Source: Corella eumyota (Eukaryota > Chordata > Ascidiacea > Phlebobranchia > Corellidae). From it: DNA of 64,000 bases. The first letter of the stretch is position 1. Each line of letters begins with the position of its first letter. Positions 1 to 14,100 of this stretch are shown here, one piece after another. The DNA lies in the NCBI GenBank assembly GCA_963082875.1, contig OY720098.1, positions 14,570,001 to 14,634,000 of the forward strand. Reading direction: 5' to 3'. Below the pieces are notes generated by a model, which saw nothing but the letters and a program-made list of their open reading frames with translations, had not been told where the DNA came from and made no database searches. The position numbers were made by a program, and so were the translations under genes.

Positions 1-428
1 CAGATGGAAAACAAAACCACTTCTTTTGTGCAAAAAACTCCATAAAATTTTAAGGAATTTTTGCCGTTACGAGCGGTTTTAAGTTTAATTTAATTTTTTA
101 TGTGGCATTTTAAGCAAAACTTACTAAAATAAACTGTTCTACTTTATCTATAACACCATACCAATATAAAATTGTTTGCCTTTTTAATACAGTTTAACTT
201 TATCAACCTTGACTTATAAAAAAGTAACTTTATTGCAACTAAGTTACATAGTGACACAAAAAACTAGAACAAGACATTAACATCAATTGGTTTTGCCAAA
301 CTAAAAATTTCGATCTTAAAAATTACAACATCACATTTATAATTTCCTACATTTTGTATAGTATAATAGTTAAAAAAAAATTGCCCCGTCTACAACAATA
401 AAAAAATGACTTCTGTAATTCAACAAGA

Positions 429-3317
429 TTAATACCATAAATTAAAAATAAATAACAAACCATTGTGGCTTGGGGAAGCCTGGGAGGAATTTTTTGATTT
501 GTTCGGACTTATATTTGACTCAGAATCACTTCTCAAATCTCCAGTAGAAAAAGTTTCCGGTGTGCCAGTATCATCAGCAACAAACTCCTAATATTTAAAA
601 CATTTTTATGGGTAAATTATATGTGTTATATAATTAATATTGCTTGTTAAATGCCCAATTTTCAGGCTGCATTTTCACTTAATTAGTCAGTTAATAAAAT
701 TGCTTCTAGTAATATGCTGCAACAAAAGTTTGTCCAAATTTGCAGTACAAGCAGCAGTTTTTTTGTATCATGAAGGCCTTTAAATTTGAAATTTATTATT
801 AAATAAGCTCCATAATACATGAAATATTTAAAAGCTAAAAGTACACATTTCTAATATTTATTTAAAAATTTCTTTTAAATACAATATTTACCCTTAAGAT
901 ATTAATTACGGAATCAAATGCTACAGAATAGTGATTTAGAGAAGGGGCCAATTTTGCATCAACAGGAACTGAAATAATCTCCTTTCGAAGTTGGGAAAAT
1001 GTTAATAAAAGATCCTTGTCCCGCTCGATTCGATCCTAAAGGTAAGATTAAAATGATAAGTTTTCATCATACATCCAAATGGTGGAATAGTGGTTAGAAC
1101 TTGGCTTTACTACATGAGGTTCTGATTTCGATTCTCACTGCTTACATGCTGTAGTGGCCTTAAGTAGGCCAACAGGTTAAACATTTGTCAAGTCAAAAAC
1201 TGATCAGCATATTAAAAAGCAATTAACTATAAAACAGTTGTATATATATACTTAATAAAATTTTAAACCGCCAAAGTCAACTAACAATAGGTTAAAAATA
1301 AAAACGAAAACATTTTTTTGTAATTTTTTAAAATTTAAATCTAAGAATATAAATTTATATTTCTAAAAAAAAAAAGTTTTTTACTTCAACTTTTTTAACT
1401 CTACTCACTTGTAAAATTGAAACCAGTCTTGGTAGTTGGGCATAATTCATTGTAGGTTCAATTATGTTTAAAATCGCTTTATTCTTATATAACCGATCCT
1501 AAAACATAACCTTTGTAAAAATTGTATACCTACATTATTGACCAACTGTCATATTACAATCGTTGGGGAAGTTTTAATGTTTTATTTTAATGCTCACAAG
1601 ATAGTTTTACAGTGGTGAAAATAAATTTATATAAAAAATTTAAAATTCTTTTTGATAAAAAAAAAAAAAAAGTTAAAATTCTTTGATAGATTGTATATAT
1701 AGAAATATTTAAAACCTGGATATCTGATGAGGTGTATTGCATGACTCTCTGGTGGTTACATTGTGAGTGCTGTTCCATTACAAGACCGTTTTTATCCGGG
1801 CTTTTATTTGAGTCCAAAGAAAATAGTCGACTGACTGGGGAAGACGGGGAAGTTTCAAAATCACAATCTGACAACGCTCTTGCAGTGCGATGTAGTTTTT
1901 GAATCGAAAGCTTACAGTTTGTAATCATGCGCTCTAATTCGATACGAAGAGAAATAGGAAGAGACATCAGTTCGGTCTTAACAATTTCTTCTCCAATTGG
2001 GGATGTTTCCACTTCAATGATTCCATGTTCTCCTAAGCCCTCTAGTGCACGGTTTAAACATCTTCGTCGATGTCGAAGCATCTTTAGAATACCAATTCCA
2101 TCAACATACCCTATTATCTGAAGAAAAAAAAACAATTTAATTTTAATTGATGTTATTGTATAAAAAGTCTTATAAGTTTTCTACAAAATTTCATAATAAT
2201 TTAACTTTCTATTTCTGCAGTTTTGAAATATGGGTTATTGTGTGTATAACAGTTAATAAGAATATTTCAAATTTAACTATCATTTAATACTTCAAGTAAG
2301 TATAAAACCCAGTTTACACACCAAAAATTTGTTATACATAAACATATTTTATTTTAAATTAATGTTGTTATTAACAGTTACTTATATATTTAACGAAAAA
2401 AGACAAAATTGCAAAAATGAAAAGTACCTTCAAAATGTTTTTACATTGGCCTTTTTGTATATCCCAATCCTTAATTTTTGGTAAATCCGTAGATAAACTT
2501 CGGGCATATAATTTTACTATTTGCATTGCTAGCCCTCCAAAAGGTAGAGTAGCAATTGGAAAGTTTTTTGGGCGCTAAAAATATTTTTTTGGTATTAACT
2601 TAACAATACTAAAGAATAGTTTTAATTTCAATTTTATAAAGTTTTGGTTTACTTTTACCTCCAAAAATATTCTAGAATACAGTGAGTTGACAATGCACAA
2701 TGTGTGAGGAATGCCATCAATAAATATGTCAATTGGAAAATCTGAATAAATTTTGTTAAGAGTTGAATTTGAAACTTCGTTGATTAAATTTGCAACTTCT
2801 TCGTTTTGGTTTTTCTCGTACAACAATGCAATTTTTCTCAGTGCATAGCCGGGATCATAATCTCTCACCTTTAGACTTGGAGTTTGTCTAATAAGAAATT
2901 TTTCACATCTTTGAATAAGATATATATAAAGGTACTTATGCGAAACGACCGTTTTTATTCTAATTAGTTAAACAACCTTGCTTGGATTTTAAATTGTCAC
3001 ATTGTAATTGTTTTTTGAAATTGACAAAATATGTGCAATTAAACAATATGTTGGCCATTTGAATATTTTAAAAATATTTACTATGACAAAACTATCACCG
3101 AACTTATAGGTGATCCACTAAAGTGTTAAGTTTTAGTGTTTAAATTACAGCATATAACAAACAAAATTGATCTACAGCCAAAAAGGAAACAAACTTACAC
3201 AGGGCCATTGTCTTGAGAAACATTGTTCCACTTTAATCTTGAGCTTGATCTAGAACGATCTCGCTGCATTTTCGAAATCCGATTTCTGGTTGGCGAAATA
3301 TCTTCACTACTACTCAT
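429..3317 (-). CDS. Unrecognised conserved-looking protein, 7 coding exons, 444 aa
   Basis: I do not recognise the family. Reading the minus strand, coding exons are 3317-3201, 2934-2659, 2574-2428, 2117-1716, 1498-1409, 1035-892 and 587-429. Every junction has GT/AG ends and every exon is a whole number of codons (all phase 0), giving 444 residues ending in TAA at 431-429. The start is the first ATG (MSSSEDISP) of a short Ser/Arg-rich leader containing RDRSRSSSR. The middle is mostly predicted helical: an exon-2 segment with FPIDIFIDGIPHTLC, an exon-4 segment with GYVDGIGILKMLRHRRRC, then helical exons 5-6. The tail is Ser/Asn-rich and acidic (SDSESNISPNKSKNSS). The exon 1 donor (GTGTAA) and exon 2 acceptor are the weakest joins. 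No signal peptide or membrane span is evident. The frame continuity makes a real gene likely; the function is unknown. Confidence 0.72.
1081..1240 (+). repeat. tRNA-derived SINE, 5' portion, diverged
   Basis: The head resembles the other SINE copies in the window (A-box-like gtggaatagtggttagaac, then a degraded B box and tgctgtagtggcc). It lies in an intron of the minus-strand gene. The 3' tail is short or lost and the copy looks old. Confidence 0.55.
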
Positions 3318-4774
3318 ACTTTCTTGTTTTTTTTGGAAATGATGTAATTGCAGAGAACTTTGGATTGATTTACAACAACTTGTTTATAAGTAATTTTAAA
3401 ATAAACATCATAATTTCTTTATTCTTTTAAAAAAATTTCAAGATAAAAATTAAATTTATTTTAAAACAGATTAAAAAAGCTAAAATGAAGTCTTGCTTTG
3501 TCATAAGTTCAGTTTTATATTTAAGGCAGCCCTAAAGCTCTGGAGTAAAATAATATCATCCATACGGTCAATATTTTTTTTTATCCTCGATGTGGAAAAG
3601 TCGAATGCGCGACTTAAACATAGATCAACATCAATTACCCGACCCAGTCTCGAGTTGCCTGTGACAGTTTGGGATATTATAGATTATAATTGCCCGATAA
3701 TTATGCTGCTATTCAAGTGCTGGTTCAGCAGGAGTTCATACTGTTTATAGCGCCTTACTCAAGGGTGCCACAGCATGAGAGCTGTGGGGATTAAACCCAT
3801 GACCTCACGCTGCCGATTTCACTATGACCAAGCTGGTAAGTCAATATGTGATATGGGAAAAAATTTAAATATATAATACTAAGGCCCTCACTGCCTAATG
3901 ATATTCTCTAATAATTAACCTGCTAAATGATTTCAAAATATTTTTTTTCATTAAAATTTTTCAGAGACAAATCAAAATAGACGCGTGTGATGAGCAACGT
4001 AAAATTAACATACACCACATGGGCTAAATCTGTAAATTGGAACAGCCAACAGAACAGTCAAACAAGTTCAAACAGTAAGCAAATTATTCCAACAAATGTT
4101 TGACTTTAACCCAACGCTTTGCCAAAACTAATTTACATACTTTTAAAAAATCTACGCTTGGCATTAATTTAAAACAATTTGTCGGTTAAAAAACTGTGCT
4201 ACCCAAGTCAACACTAACTAAACTGTAAGATATCGTGAAATAATGAAAAGTGGTTGAAGAAAAACCTTTTGCAGTTATTTTTAGTAAACAGCAAAAGTTG
4301 CCAATACTAATAAATGGATAATATTTTAACATGCCAAAAAAAAAGATAAAGAAATTGTTAATGTAATTGGTATAATTTGCCTTTATTCTGTGTTGTTTTC
4401 ATAAAATATGTAAAATAAATAGGTGCACAAAAACGGTAAACTGCTAAAATTTGTGACTCCAATTTTTCGTTATTCATATTTTTCTACCTGTTACATTTTA
4501 ATACTTTGCCCACTTCTTTTTTTATTGACATTATTGTAAAAATGTTAGTAATCAAAGAATCACACTCGGAAAGTTGTTAAACCTCCAAGTTTATGACATC
4601 ACCAACGACGATTATTTTACGAAATTGCAATTTTGACACCTGTGTTTGAGGACTTTACAAAGTTTTGTGATTTTTTTTATGCCAAAGTGTTTAAAACCTA
4701 AATATTATTAGTATAGTGTTAGACTTTAAACTATTTATTTGGAATTTTTTTTTATTTTAGGTATTTTTTAGAAT
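3318..4774. other. Intergenic region between the unknown gene and the foldback element
   Basis: About 1.46 kb with no credible coding exon on either strand. It contains one minus-strand SINE and otherwise plain AT-rich sequence. The 5' UTR and promoter of the minus-strand gene should lie at its left edge, but no core promoter motif could be singled out. Confidence 0.6.
3575..3850 (-). repeat. tRNA-derived SINE, near full length
   Basis: The reverse complement reads tRNA-like head, then body (gctctcatgctgt, aaggcgctataaa, ctgctgaaccagc, ctcgagactgggtcgg), then a tail ending in a pyrimidine-rich stretch and tcgaggataaaaa. It is the same family as the copies at 45.1, 47.4, 49.8 and 51.7 kb. The 85-aa open frame over this copy is not a gene. 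Confidence 0.8.
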
Positions 4775-4940
4775 AAAAATATTTGGAATCACTGTTTTAA
4801 TAATTATTCGCTTAGGTGAGTAGGTAAAATTCTCTGCAACTTATGTTACCACCACCTTTCTGCCAGAGAGCTGGCAGAGAGTAGCAGAGAATTTTGCTTG
4901 GGCGGATAATTATAAAAAATAATGATTCCAAATATTTTTT
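4775..4940. repeat. Left terminal hairpin (imperfect palindrome)
   Basis: aatatttggaatcac at about 4778 pairs with gattccaaatatt at about 4924-4936. Further in, gtaaaattctctgc pairs with gcagagaattttgc, around a centre near 4850 containing accaccacctttctg. The stem is about 65-70 bp with mismatches. A related but more diverged hairpin lies at the right end. Confidence 0.7.
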
Positions 4941-5130
4941 GATCGTACAATACAAAAAAGAACGGGGTAAAATAGCCCCTTTAAATAAAACAAAATGAAA
5001 TTAAACCTAATGTATAATAAGTTAACAAGGTACTTAACAGTTTAAACATAAAATAATATTAAACAAAACATTAAAAAACTGTTAAAAACAGGAGTAAACT
5101 TTTGTACTAAACTTAAATACGTGTTTTTAC
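4841..5130 (+). repeat. Left terminal inverted repeat, unique part
   Basis: Pairs with 22700-22990 in inverse orientation. The outer ~145 bp is nearly identical. The inner ~150 bp (gttaacaagg, aaacattaaaaaactgtt, aggagtaaacttttgtac) matches the right arm more loosely and reads as a diverged outermost satellite unit. Confidence 0.8.
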
Positions 5131-8100
5131 TGACGTCACAAATCGGGGGTTTTGACAACTTACCTATTATGTCGCTCCAAATCTTTTTTATATTTGGTGA
5201 AGGACAACGTACCCAACCACAACATACATTTAAAAAAGTGAACAAAATAATAGAAAGTGGTCAAATACAAGTGTAAACTTTGTATTCTTGTAATATACGC
5301 TATAGAAGTGACGTCACAAATCGGGGGTTTTGACAACTTACTTAGCATGTCGCTCCAATTATTTTTTTATATTTTGTGGAGGACAACGTACCCAACCACG
5401 ACATATCTTCAAAAAAGTGAACAAAATATTAGAAAGGGGTCAAATACAGGTGTAAACTTTGTATTTTCGTAATATACGCTATATAAGTGACGTCACAAAT
5501 CGGGGGTTTTGACAACTTACCTATCATGTCGCTCCAATTTAATTTTGATATTTTGTAAGGAACAACGTACCCAACCACAAGATATCTTCAAAAAAGTGAA
5601 CAAAATATTAGAAAGTGGTCAAATACAGGTGTAAACTTTGTATTTTTGTAATATACGCTATAGAAGTGACGTCACAAATCGTGGGTTTTGACAACTTACC
5701 TATCATGTCGCTCCAATTTATTTTTGATATTTTGTGGAGGACAACGTACCCAACTACAACATATCTTCAAAAAAGTGAACAAAATATTAAAAAGTGGTCA
5801 AATACAGGTGTAAACTTTGTATTTTTGTAATATACGCTATAGAAGTGACGTCACAAATCGGGGATTTTGACAACTTACCTATCATGTCGCTCCAATTTAT
5901 TTTTGATATTTTGTAAATAACAACGCACTTAATTACGACATATCTTCAAAATAGTAAACAAAATATTAGAAAGTGGTCAAATACCGGTGTAAACTTTGTA
6001 TTTTCGTAATATACGCTATATAAGTGACGTCACAAATCGGGGGTTTTGACAACTTACCTATCATGTCGCTCCAATTTATTTTTGATATTTTGTGGAGGAA
6101 AACGTACCCAACCATGACATACCTTTAAAAAAGTGAACTAAATATTAGAAAGTGGTCAAATACAGGTGTAAACTTTGTATTTTCGTAATATACGCTATAT
6201 AAGTGACGTCACAAATCGGGGGTTTTGACAACTTACCTAGCATGTCGCTCCAATTCTTTTTTTATATTTTGTGGAGGAAAACGTACCCGACCACGACATA
6301 TTTTTAAAAAAGTGAACAAAATATTAGAAAGTGGTCAAATACAGGTGTAAACTTTGTATTTTCGTAATATACGCTATATAAGTGACGTCACAAATCGGGG
6401 GTTTTGACAACTTACCTATCATGTCGCTCCAATTTATTTTTGATATTTTGTAAAGAACAACGCACTTAATTATACGACATATTTTCAAAAAAGTGAACAA
6501 AATATTAGAAAGTGGTTAAATACAGGTGTAAACTTTGTATTTTCGTAATATACGCCATATAAGTGACGTCAAAAATCGGGGGTTTTGACAACTTACCTAG
6601 CATGTCGCTCCAATTTATTTTTGATATTTTGTAAAGAACAAAGCACTTAATTACGACATATTTTTAAAAAAGTGAACAAAATATTAAAAAGTGGTCAAAT
6701 ACAGGTGTAAACTTTGTATTTTCGTAATATACACTATATAAGTGACGTCACAAATTAGGGGTTTTGACAACTTACCTATCATGTCGCTCCAATTTATTTT
6801 TGATATTTTGTGGAGGACAACGTACCCAACTACGACATATCTTTAAAAAAGTGAACAAAATATTAGAAAGTGGTCAAATGCAGGTGTAAACTTTGTATTT
6901 TCGTAATATACGCTATATAAGTGACGTCACAAATCGGGGGTTTTGACAACTTACCTAGCATGTCGCTCCAATTCTTTTTTTATATTTGGTGAAGGACAAC
7001 GTACCCAACCACGACATATTTTTAAAAAAGTGAACAAAATATTAGAAAGTGGTCAAATACAGGTGTAAACTTTGTATTTTCGTAATATACGCTATATAAG
7101 TGACGTCACAAATTGGGGTTTTTACAACTAACCTATCATGTCGCTCCAATTTATTTTTTATATTTGGTGGAGAACAACGTACCCAACCACGACATATCTT
7201 AAAAAAAGTGAACAAAACATTAAAAAGTGGTCAAATGCAGGTGTAAACTTTGTATTTTCGTAATATACGCTATATAAGTGACGTCACAAATCGGGGGTTT
7301 TGACAACTTACCTAGCATGTCGCTCCAATTCTTTTTTTATATTTGGTGAAGGACAACGTACCCAACCACGACATATTTTTAAAAAAGTGAACAAAATATT
7401 AGAAAGTGGTCAAATACAAGTGTAAACTTTGTATTTTCGTAATATACGCTATATAAGTGACGTCACAAATTGGGGGTTTTGACAACTTACCTATCATGTC
7501 GTTCCAATTTATTTTTGATATTTTGTGGAGGACAACGTACCCAACTACGACATATCTTTAAAAAAGTGAACAAAATATTAGAAAGTGGTCAAATGCAGGT
7601 GTAAACTTTGTATTTTCGTAATATACGCTATATAAGTGACGTCACAAATCGGGGGTTTTGACAACTTACCTAGCATGTCGCTCTAATTCTTTTTTTATAT
7701 TTGGTGGAGGACAACGTACCCAACCACGACATATCTTTAAAAAAGTGAACAAAATAATAGAAAGTGGTAAAATACAGGTGTAAACTTTGTATTTTTGTAA
7801 TATACGCTATTTAAGTGACGTCAGAAATTGAGGGTTTTGACAACTTACCTATCATGTCGGTCCAATTTATTTTTGATATTTTGTGGAGGACAACGTACTC
7901 AACTTCAACATATTTTCAAAAAAGTGAACAAAATATTAGAAAGTGGTCAAATACAGGTGTAAACTTTGTATTTTCGTAATATACGCTATATAAGTGACGT
8001 CACAAATTGGGGGTTTTGACAACTTACCTATCATGTCGCTCCAATTTATTTTTGATATTTTTTGGAGGACAACGTACCCAACTACGACATATCTTTAAAA

Positions 8101-11100
8101 AAGTGAACAAAATATTAGAAAGTGGTCAAATGCAGGTGTAAACTTTGTATTTTCGTAATATACGCTATGTAAGTGACGTCACAAATCGGGAGTTTTGACA
8201 ACTTACCTAGCATGTCGCTCCAATTCTTTTTTTATATTTGGTGAAGGACAACGTACCCAACCACGACATATTTTTAAAAAAGGGAACAAAATATTAGAAA
8301 GTGGTCAAATACAAGTGTAAACTTTGTATTTTCGTAATATACGCTATATAAGTGACGTCACAAATTGGGGGTTTTGACAACTTACCTATCATGTCGCTCC
8401 AATTCATTTTTGATATTTTGTGGAGGACAACGTACCCAACTACAACATATCTTCAAAAAAGTGAACAAAATATTAAAAAGTGGTCAAATACAGGTGTAAA
8501 CTTTGTATTTTCGTAATATACGCTATATAAGTGACGTCACAAATTGGGGGTTTTGACAACTTACCTATCATGTCGCTCCAATTTATTTTTGATATTTTGT
8601 GGAGGACAACGTACCCAACCATGATATACTTTTAAAAAAGTGAACAAAATATTAGAAAGTGGTCAAATACAGGTGTAAACTTTGTATTTTCGTAATATAC
8701 GCTATATAAGTGACGTCACAAATTGGGGGTTTTGACAACTTACCTATCATGTTGCTCCAATTCTTTTTTTATATTTTGTGGAGGAAAACGTACCCAACCA
8801 CGACATATCTTTAAAAAAGTAAACAAAATATTAGAAAGTGGTCAAATACAGGTGTAAACTTTGTATTTTCGTAATATACGCCATATAAGTGACGTCACAA
8901 ATCGGGGGTTTTGACAACTTACCTATCATGTCGCTCCAATTTATTTTTGATATTTTGTAAAGAACAACGCACTTAATTATACGACATATTTTCAAAAAAG
9001 TGAACAAAATATTAGAAAGTGGTTAAATACAGGTGTAAACTTTGTATTTTCGTAAAATACGCTATATAAGTGACGTCACAAATCGGGGGTTTTGACAACT
9101 TACCTAGCATGTCGCTCCAATTTATTTTTGATATTTTGTAAAGAACAACGCACTTAATTACGACATATCTTTAAAAAAGTGAACAAAATATTAAAAAGTG
9201 GTCAAATACAGGTGTAAACTTTGTATTTTCGTAATATACACTATATAAGTGACGTCACAAATTAGGGGTTTTGACAACTTACCTATCATGTCGCTCCAAT
9301 TTATTTTTGATATTTTGTGGAGGACAACGTACCCAACTACGACATATTTTTAAAAAAGTGAACAAAATATTAGAAAGTGGTCAAATGCAGGTGTAAACTT
9401 TGTATTTTCGTAATATACGCTATATAAGTGACGTCACAAATCGGGGGTTTTGACAACTTACCTATCATGTCGCTCCAATTTATTTTTGATATTTTGTAAA
9501 TAACAACGCACTTAATTACGACATATCTTCAAAAAAGTAAACAAAATATTAGAAAATGGTCAAATACAGGTGTAAACTTTGTATTTTCGTAATATACGCT
9601 ATATAAGTGACGTCACAAATCGGGGGTTTTGACAACTTACCTATCATGTCGCTCCAATTTATTTTTGATATTTTGTGGAGGACAACGTACCCAACCATGA
9701 CATACCTTTAAAAAAGTGAACAAAATATTAGAAAGTGGTCAAATACAGGTGTAAACTTTGTATTTTCGTAATATACGCTATATAAGTGACGTCACAAATC
9801 GGGGGTTTTGACAACTTACCTAGCATGTCGCTCCAATTCTTTTTTTATATTTTGTGGAGGAAAACGTACCCAACCACGACATATCTTTAAAAAAGTGAAC
9901 AAAATATTAGAAAGTGGTCAAATACAGGTGTAAACTTTGTATTTTCGTAACATACGCTATATAAGTGACGTCACAAATCGGGGGTTTTGACAACTTACCT
10001 ATCATGTCGCTCCAATTTATTTTTGATATTTTGTAAAGAACAACGCACTTAATTATACGACATATTTTCAAAAAAGTGAACAAAATATTAGAAAGGGGTT
10101 AAATACAGGTGTAAACTTTGTATTTTCGTAATATACGCTATATAAGTGACGTCACAAATCGGGGGTTTTGACAACTTACCTAGCATGTCGCTCCAATTCT
10201 TTTTTTATATTTGGTGAAGGACAACGTACCCAACCACGACATATTTTTAAAAAAGTGAACAAAATATTAGAAAGTGGTCAAATACAGGTGTAAACTTTGT
10301 ATTTTCGTAATATACGCTATATAAGTGACGTCACAAATTGGGGTTTTTACAACTAACCTATCATGTCGCTCCAATTTATTTTTTATATTTGGTGGAGAAC
10401 AACGTACCCAACCACGACATATCTTTAAAAAAGTGAACAAAACATTAAAAAGTGGTCAAATGCAGGTGTAAACTTTGTATTTTCGTAATATACGCTATAT
10501 AAGTGACGTCACAAATCGGGGGTTTTGACAACTTACCTAGCATGTCGCTCCAATTCTTTTTTTATATTTGGTGAAGGACAACGTACCCAACCACGACATA
10601 TTTTTAAAAAAGTGAACAAAATATTAGAAAGTGGTCAAATACAAGTGTAAACTTTGTATTTTCGTAATATACGCTATATAAGTGACGTCACAAATTGGGG
10701 GTTTTGACAACTTACCTATCATGTCGCTCCAATTTATTTTTGATATTTTGTGGAGGACAACGTACCCAACTACGACATATCTTCAAAAAAGTGAACAAAA
10801 TATTAGAAAGTGGTCAAATGCAGGTGTAAACTTTGTATTTTCGTAATATACGCTATATAAGTGACGTCACAAATCGTGGGTTTTGACAACTTACCTAGCA
10901 TGTCGCTCTAATTCTTTTTTTATATTTGGTGGAGGACAACGTACCCAACCACGACATATCTTTAAAAAAGTGAACAAAATATTAGAAAGTGGTAAAATAC
11001 AGGTGTAAACTTTGTATTTTTGTAATATACGCTATTTAAGTGACGTCAGAAATTGGGGGTTTTGACAACTTACCTATCATGTCGCTCCAATTCATTTTTG

Positions 11101-14100
11101 ATATTTTGTGGAGGACAACGTACCCAACTACAACATATCTTCAAAAAAGTGAACAAAATATTAAAAAGTGGTCAAATACAGGTGTAAACTTTGTATTTTC
11201 GTAATATACGCTATATAAGTGACGTCACAAATTGGGGGTTTTGACAACTTACCTATCATGTCGCTCCAATTTATTTTTGATATTTTGTGGAGGACAACGT
11301 ACCCAACCATGATATACTTTTAAAAAAGTGAACAAAATATTAGAAAGTGGTCAAATACAGGTGTAAACTTTGTATTTTCGTAATATACGCTATATAAGTG
11401 ACGTCACAAATTGGGGGTTTTGACAACTTACCTATCATGTTGCTCCAATTCTTTTTTTATATTTTGTGGAGGAAAACGTACCCAACCACGACATATCTTT
11501 AAAAAAGTAAACAAAATATTAGAAAGTGGTCAAATACAGGTGTAAACTTTGTATTTTCGTAATATACGCCATATAAGTGACGTCACAAATCGGGGGTTTT
11601 GACAACTTACCTATCATGTCGCTCCAATTTATTTTTGATATTTTGTAAAGAACAACGCACTTAATTATACGACATATTTTCAAAAAAGTGAACAAAATAT
11701 TAGAAAGTGGTTAAATACAGGTGTAAACTTTGTATTTTCGTAAAATACGCTATATAAGTGACGTCACAAATCGGGGGTTTTGACAACTTACCTAGCATGT
11801 CGCTCCAATTTATTTTTGATATTTTGTAAAGAACAACGCACTTAATTACGACATATCTTTAAAAAAGTGAACAAAATATTAAAAAGTGGTCAAATACAGG
11901 TGTAAACTTTGTATTTTCGTAATATACACTATATAAGTGACGTCACAAATTAGGGGTTTTGACAACTTACCTATCATGTCGCTCCAATTTATTTTTGATA
12001 TTTTGTGGAGGACAACGTACCCAACTACGACATATTTTTAAAAAAGTGAACAAAATATTAGAAAGTGGTCAAATGCAGGTGTAAACTTTGTATTTTCGTA
12101 ATATACGCTATATAAGTGACGTCACAAATCGGGGGTTTTGACAACTTACCTATCATGTCGCTCCAATTTATTTTTGATATTTTGTAAATAACAACGCACT
12201 TAATTACGACATATCTTCAAAAAAGTAAACAAAATATTAGAAAATGGTCAAATACAGGTGTAAACTTTGTATTTTCGTAATATACGCTATATAAGTGACG
12301 TCACAAATCGGGGGTTTTGACAACTTACCTATCATGTCGCTCCAATTTATTTTTGATATTTTGTGGAGGACAACGTACCCAACCATGACATACCTTTAAA
12401 AAAGTGAACAAAATATTAGAAAGTGGTCAAATACAGGTGTAAACTTTGTATTTTCGTAATATACACTATATAAGTGACGTCACAAATCGGGGGTTTTGAC
12501 AACTTACCTAGCATGTCGCTCCAATTCTTTTTTTATATTTGGTGGAGGAAAACGTACCCAACCACGACATATCTTTAAAAAAGTGAACAAAATATTAGAA
12601 AGTGGTCAAATACAGGTGTAAACTTTGTATTTTCGTAACATACGCTATATAAGTGACGTCACAAATCGGGGGTTTTGACAACTTACCTATCATGTCGCTC
12701 CAATTTATTTTTGATATTTTGTAAAGAACAACGCACTTAATTATACGACATATTTTCAAAAAAGTGAACAAAATATTAGAAAGGGGTTAAATACAGGTGT
12801 AAACTTTGTATTTTCGTAATATACGCTATATAAGTGACGTCACAAATCGGGGGTTTTGACAACTTACCTAGCATGTCGCTCCAATTCTTTTTTTATATTT
12901 GGTGAAGGACAACGTACCCAACCACGACATATTTTTAAAAAAGTGAACAAAATATTAGAAAGTGGTCAAATACAGGTGTAAACTTTGTATTTTCGTAATA
13001 TACGCTATATAAGTGACGTCACAAATTGGGGTTTTTACAACTAACCTATCATGTCGCTCCAATTTATTTTTTATATTTGGTGGAGAACAACGTACCCAAC
13101 CACGACATATCTTTAAAAAAGTGAACAAAACATTAAAAAGTGGTCAAATGCAGGTGTAAACTTTGTATTTTCGTAATATACGCTATATAAGTGACGTCAC
13201 AAATCGGGGGTTTTGACAACTTACCTAGCATGTCGCTCCAATTCTTTTTTTATATTTGGTGAAGGACAACGTACCCAACCACGACATATTTTTAAAAAAG
13301 TGAACAAAATATTAGAAAGTGGTCAAATACAAGTGTAAACTTTGTATTTTCGTAATATACGCTATATAAGTGACGTCACAAATTGGGGGTTTTGACAACT
13401 TACCTATCATGTCGCTCCAATTTATTTTTGATATTTTGTGGAGGACAACGTACCCAACTACGACATATCTTCAAAAAAGTGAACAAAATATTAGAAAGTG
13501 GTCAAATGCAGGTGTAAACTTTGTATTTTCGTAATATACGCTATATAAGTGACGTCACAAATCGGGGGTTTGACAACTTACCTAGCATGTCGCTCTAATT
13601 CTTTTTTTATATTTGGTGGAGGACAACGTACCCAACCACGACATATCTTTAAAAAAGTGAACAAAATATTAGAAAGTGGTAAAATACAGGTGTAAACTTT
13701 GTATTTTTGTAATATACGCTATTTAAGTGACGTCAGAAATTGAGGGTTTTGACAACTTACCTATCATGTCGCTCCAATTTATTTTTGATATTTTGTGGAG
13801 GACAACGTACCCAACTACAACATATCTTCAAAAAAGTGAACAAAACATTAGAAAGTGGTCAAATACAGGTGTAAACTTTGTATTTTCGTAATATACGCTA
13901 TATAAGTGACGTCACAAATTGGGGGTTTTGACAACTTACCTATCATGTCGCTCCAATTTATTTTTGATATTTTGTGGAGGACAACGTACCCAACCATGAT
14001 ATACTTTTAAAAAAGTGAACAAAATATTAGAAAGTGGTCAAATACAGGTGTAAACTTTGTATTTTCGTAATATACGCTATATAAGTGACGTCACAAATTG

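Noticed and set aside
3493-3750. 85-aa plus-strand open frame
   Set aside because: It lies over a SINE in reverse orientation. Similar frames (47331-47636, 51857-52039) appear over other copies of the same SINE.
5257-5830. Open frames of 62-71 aa repeated across the first satellite units
   Set aside because: They are the same frame through successive units, close within a unit because the unit is not a multiple of three, and are lost in most units.
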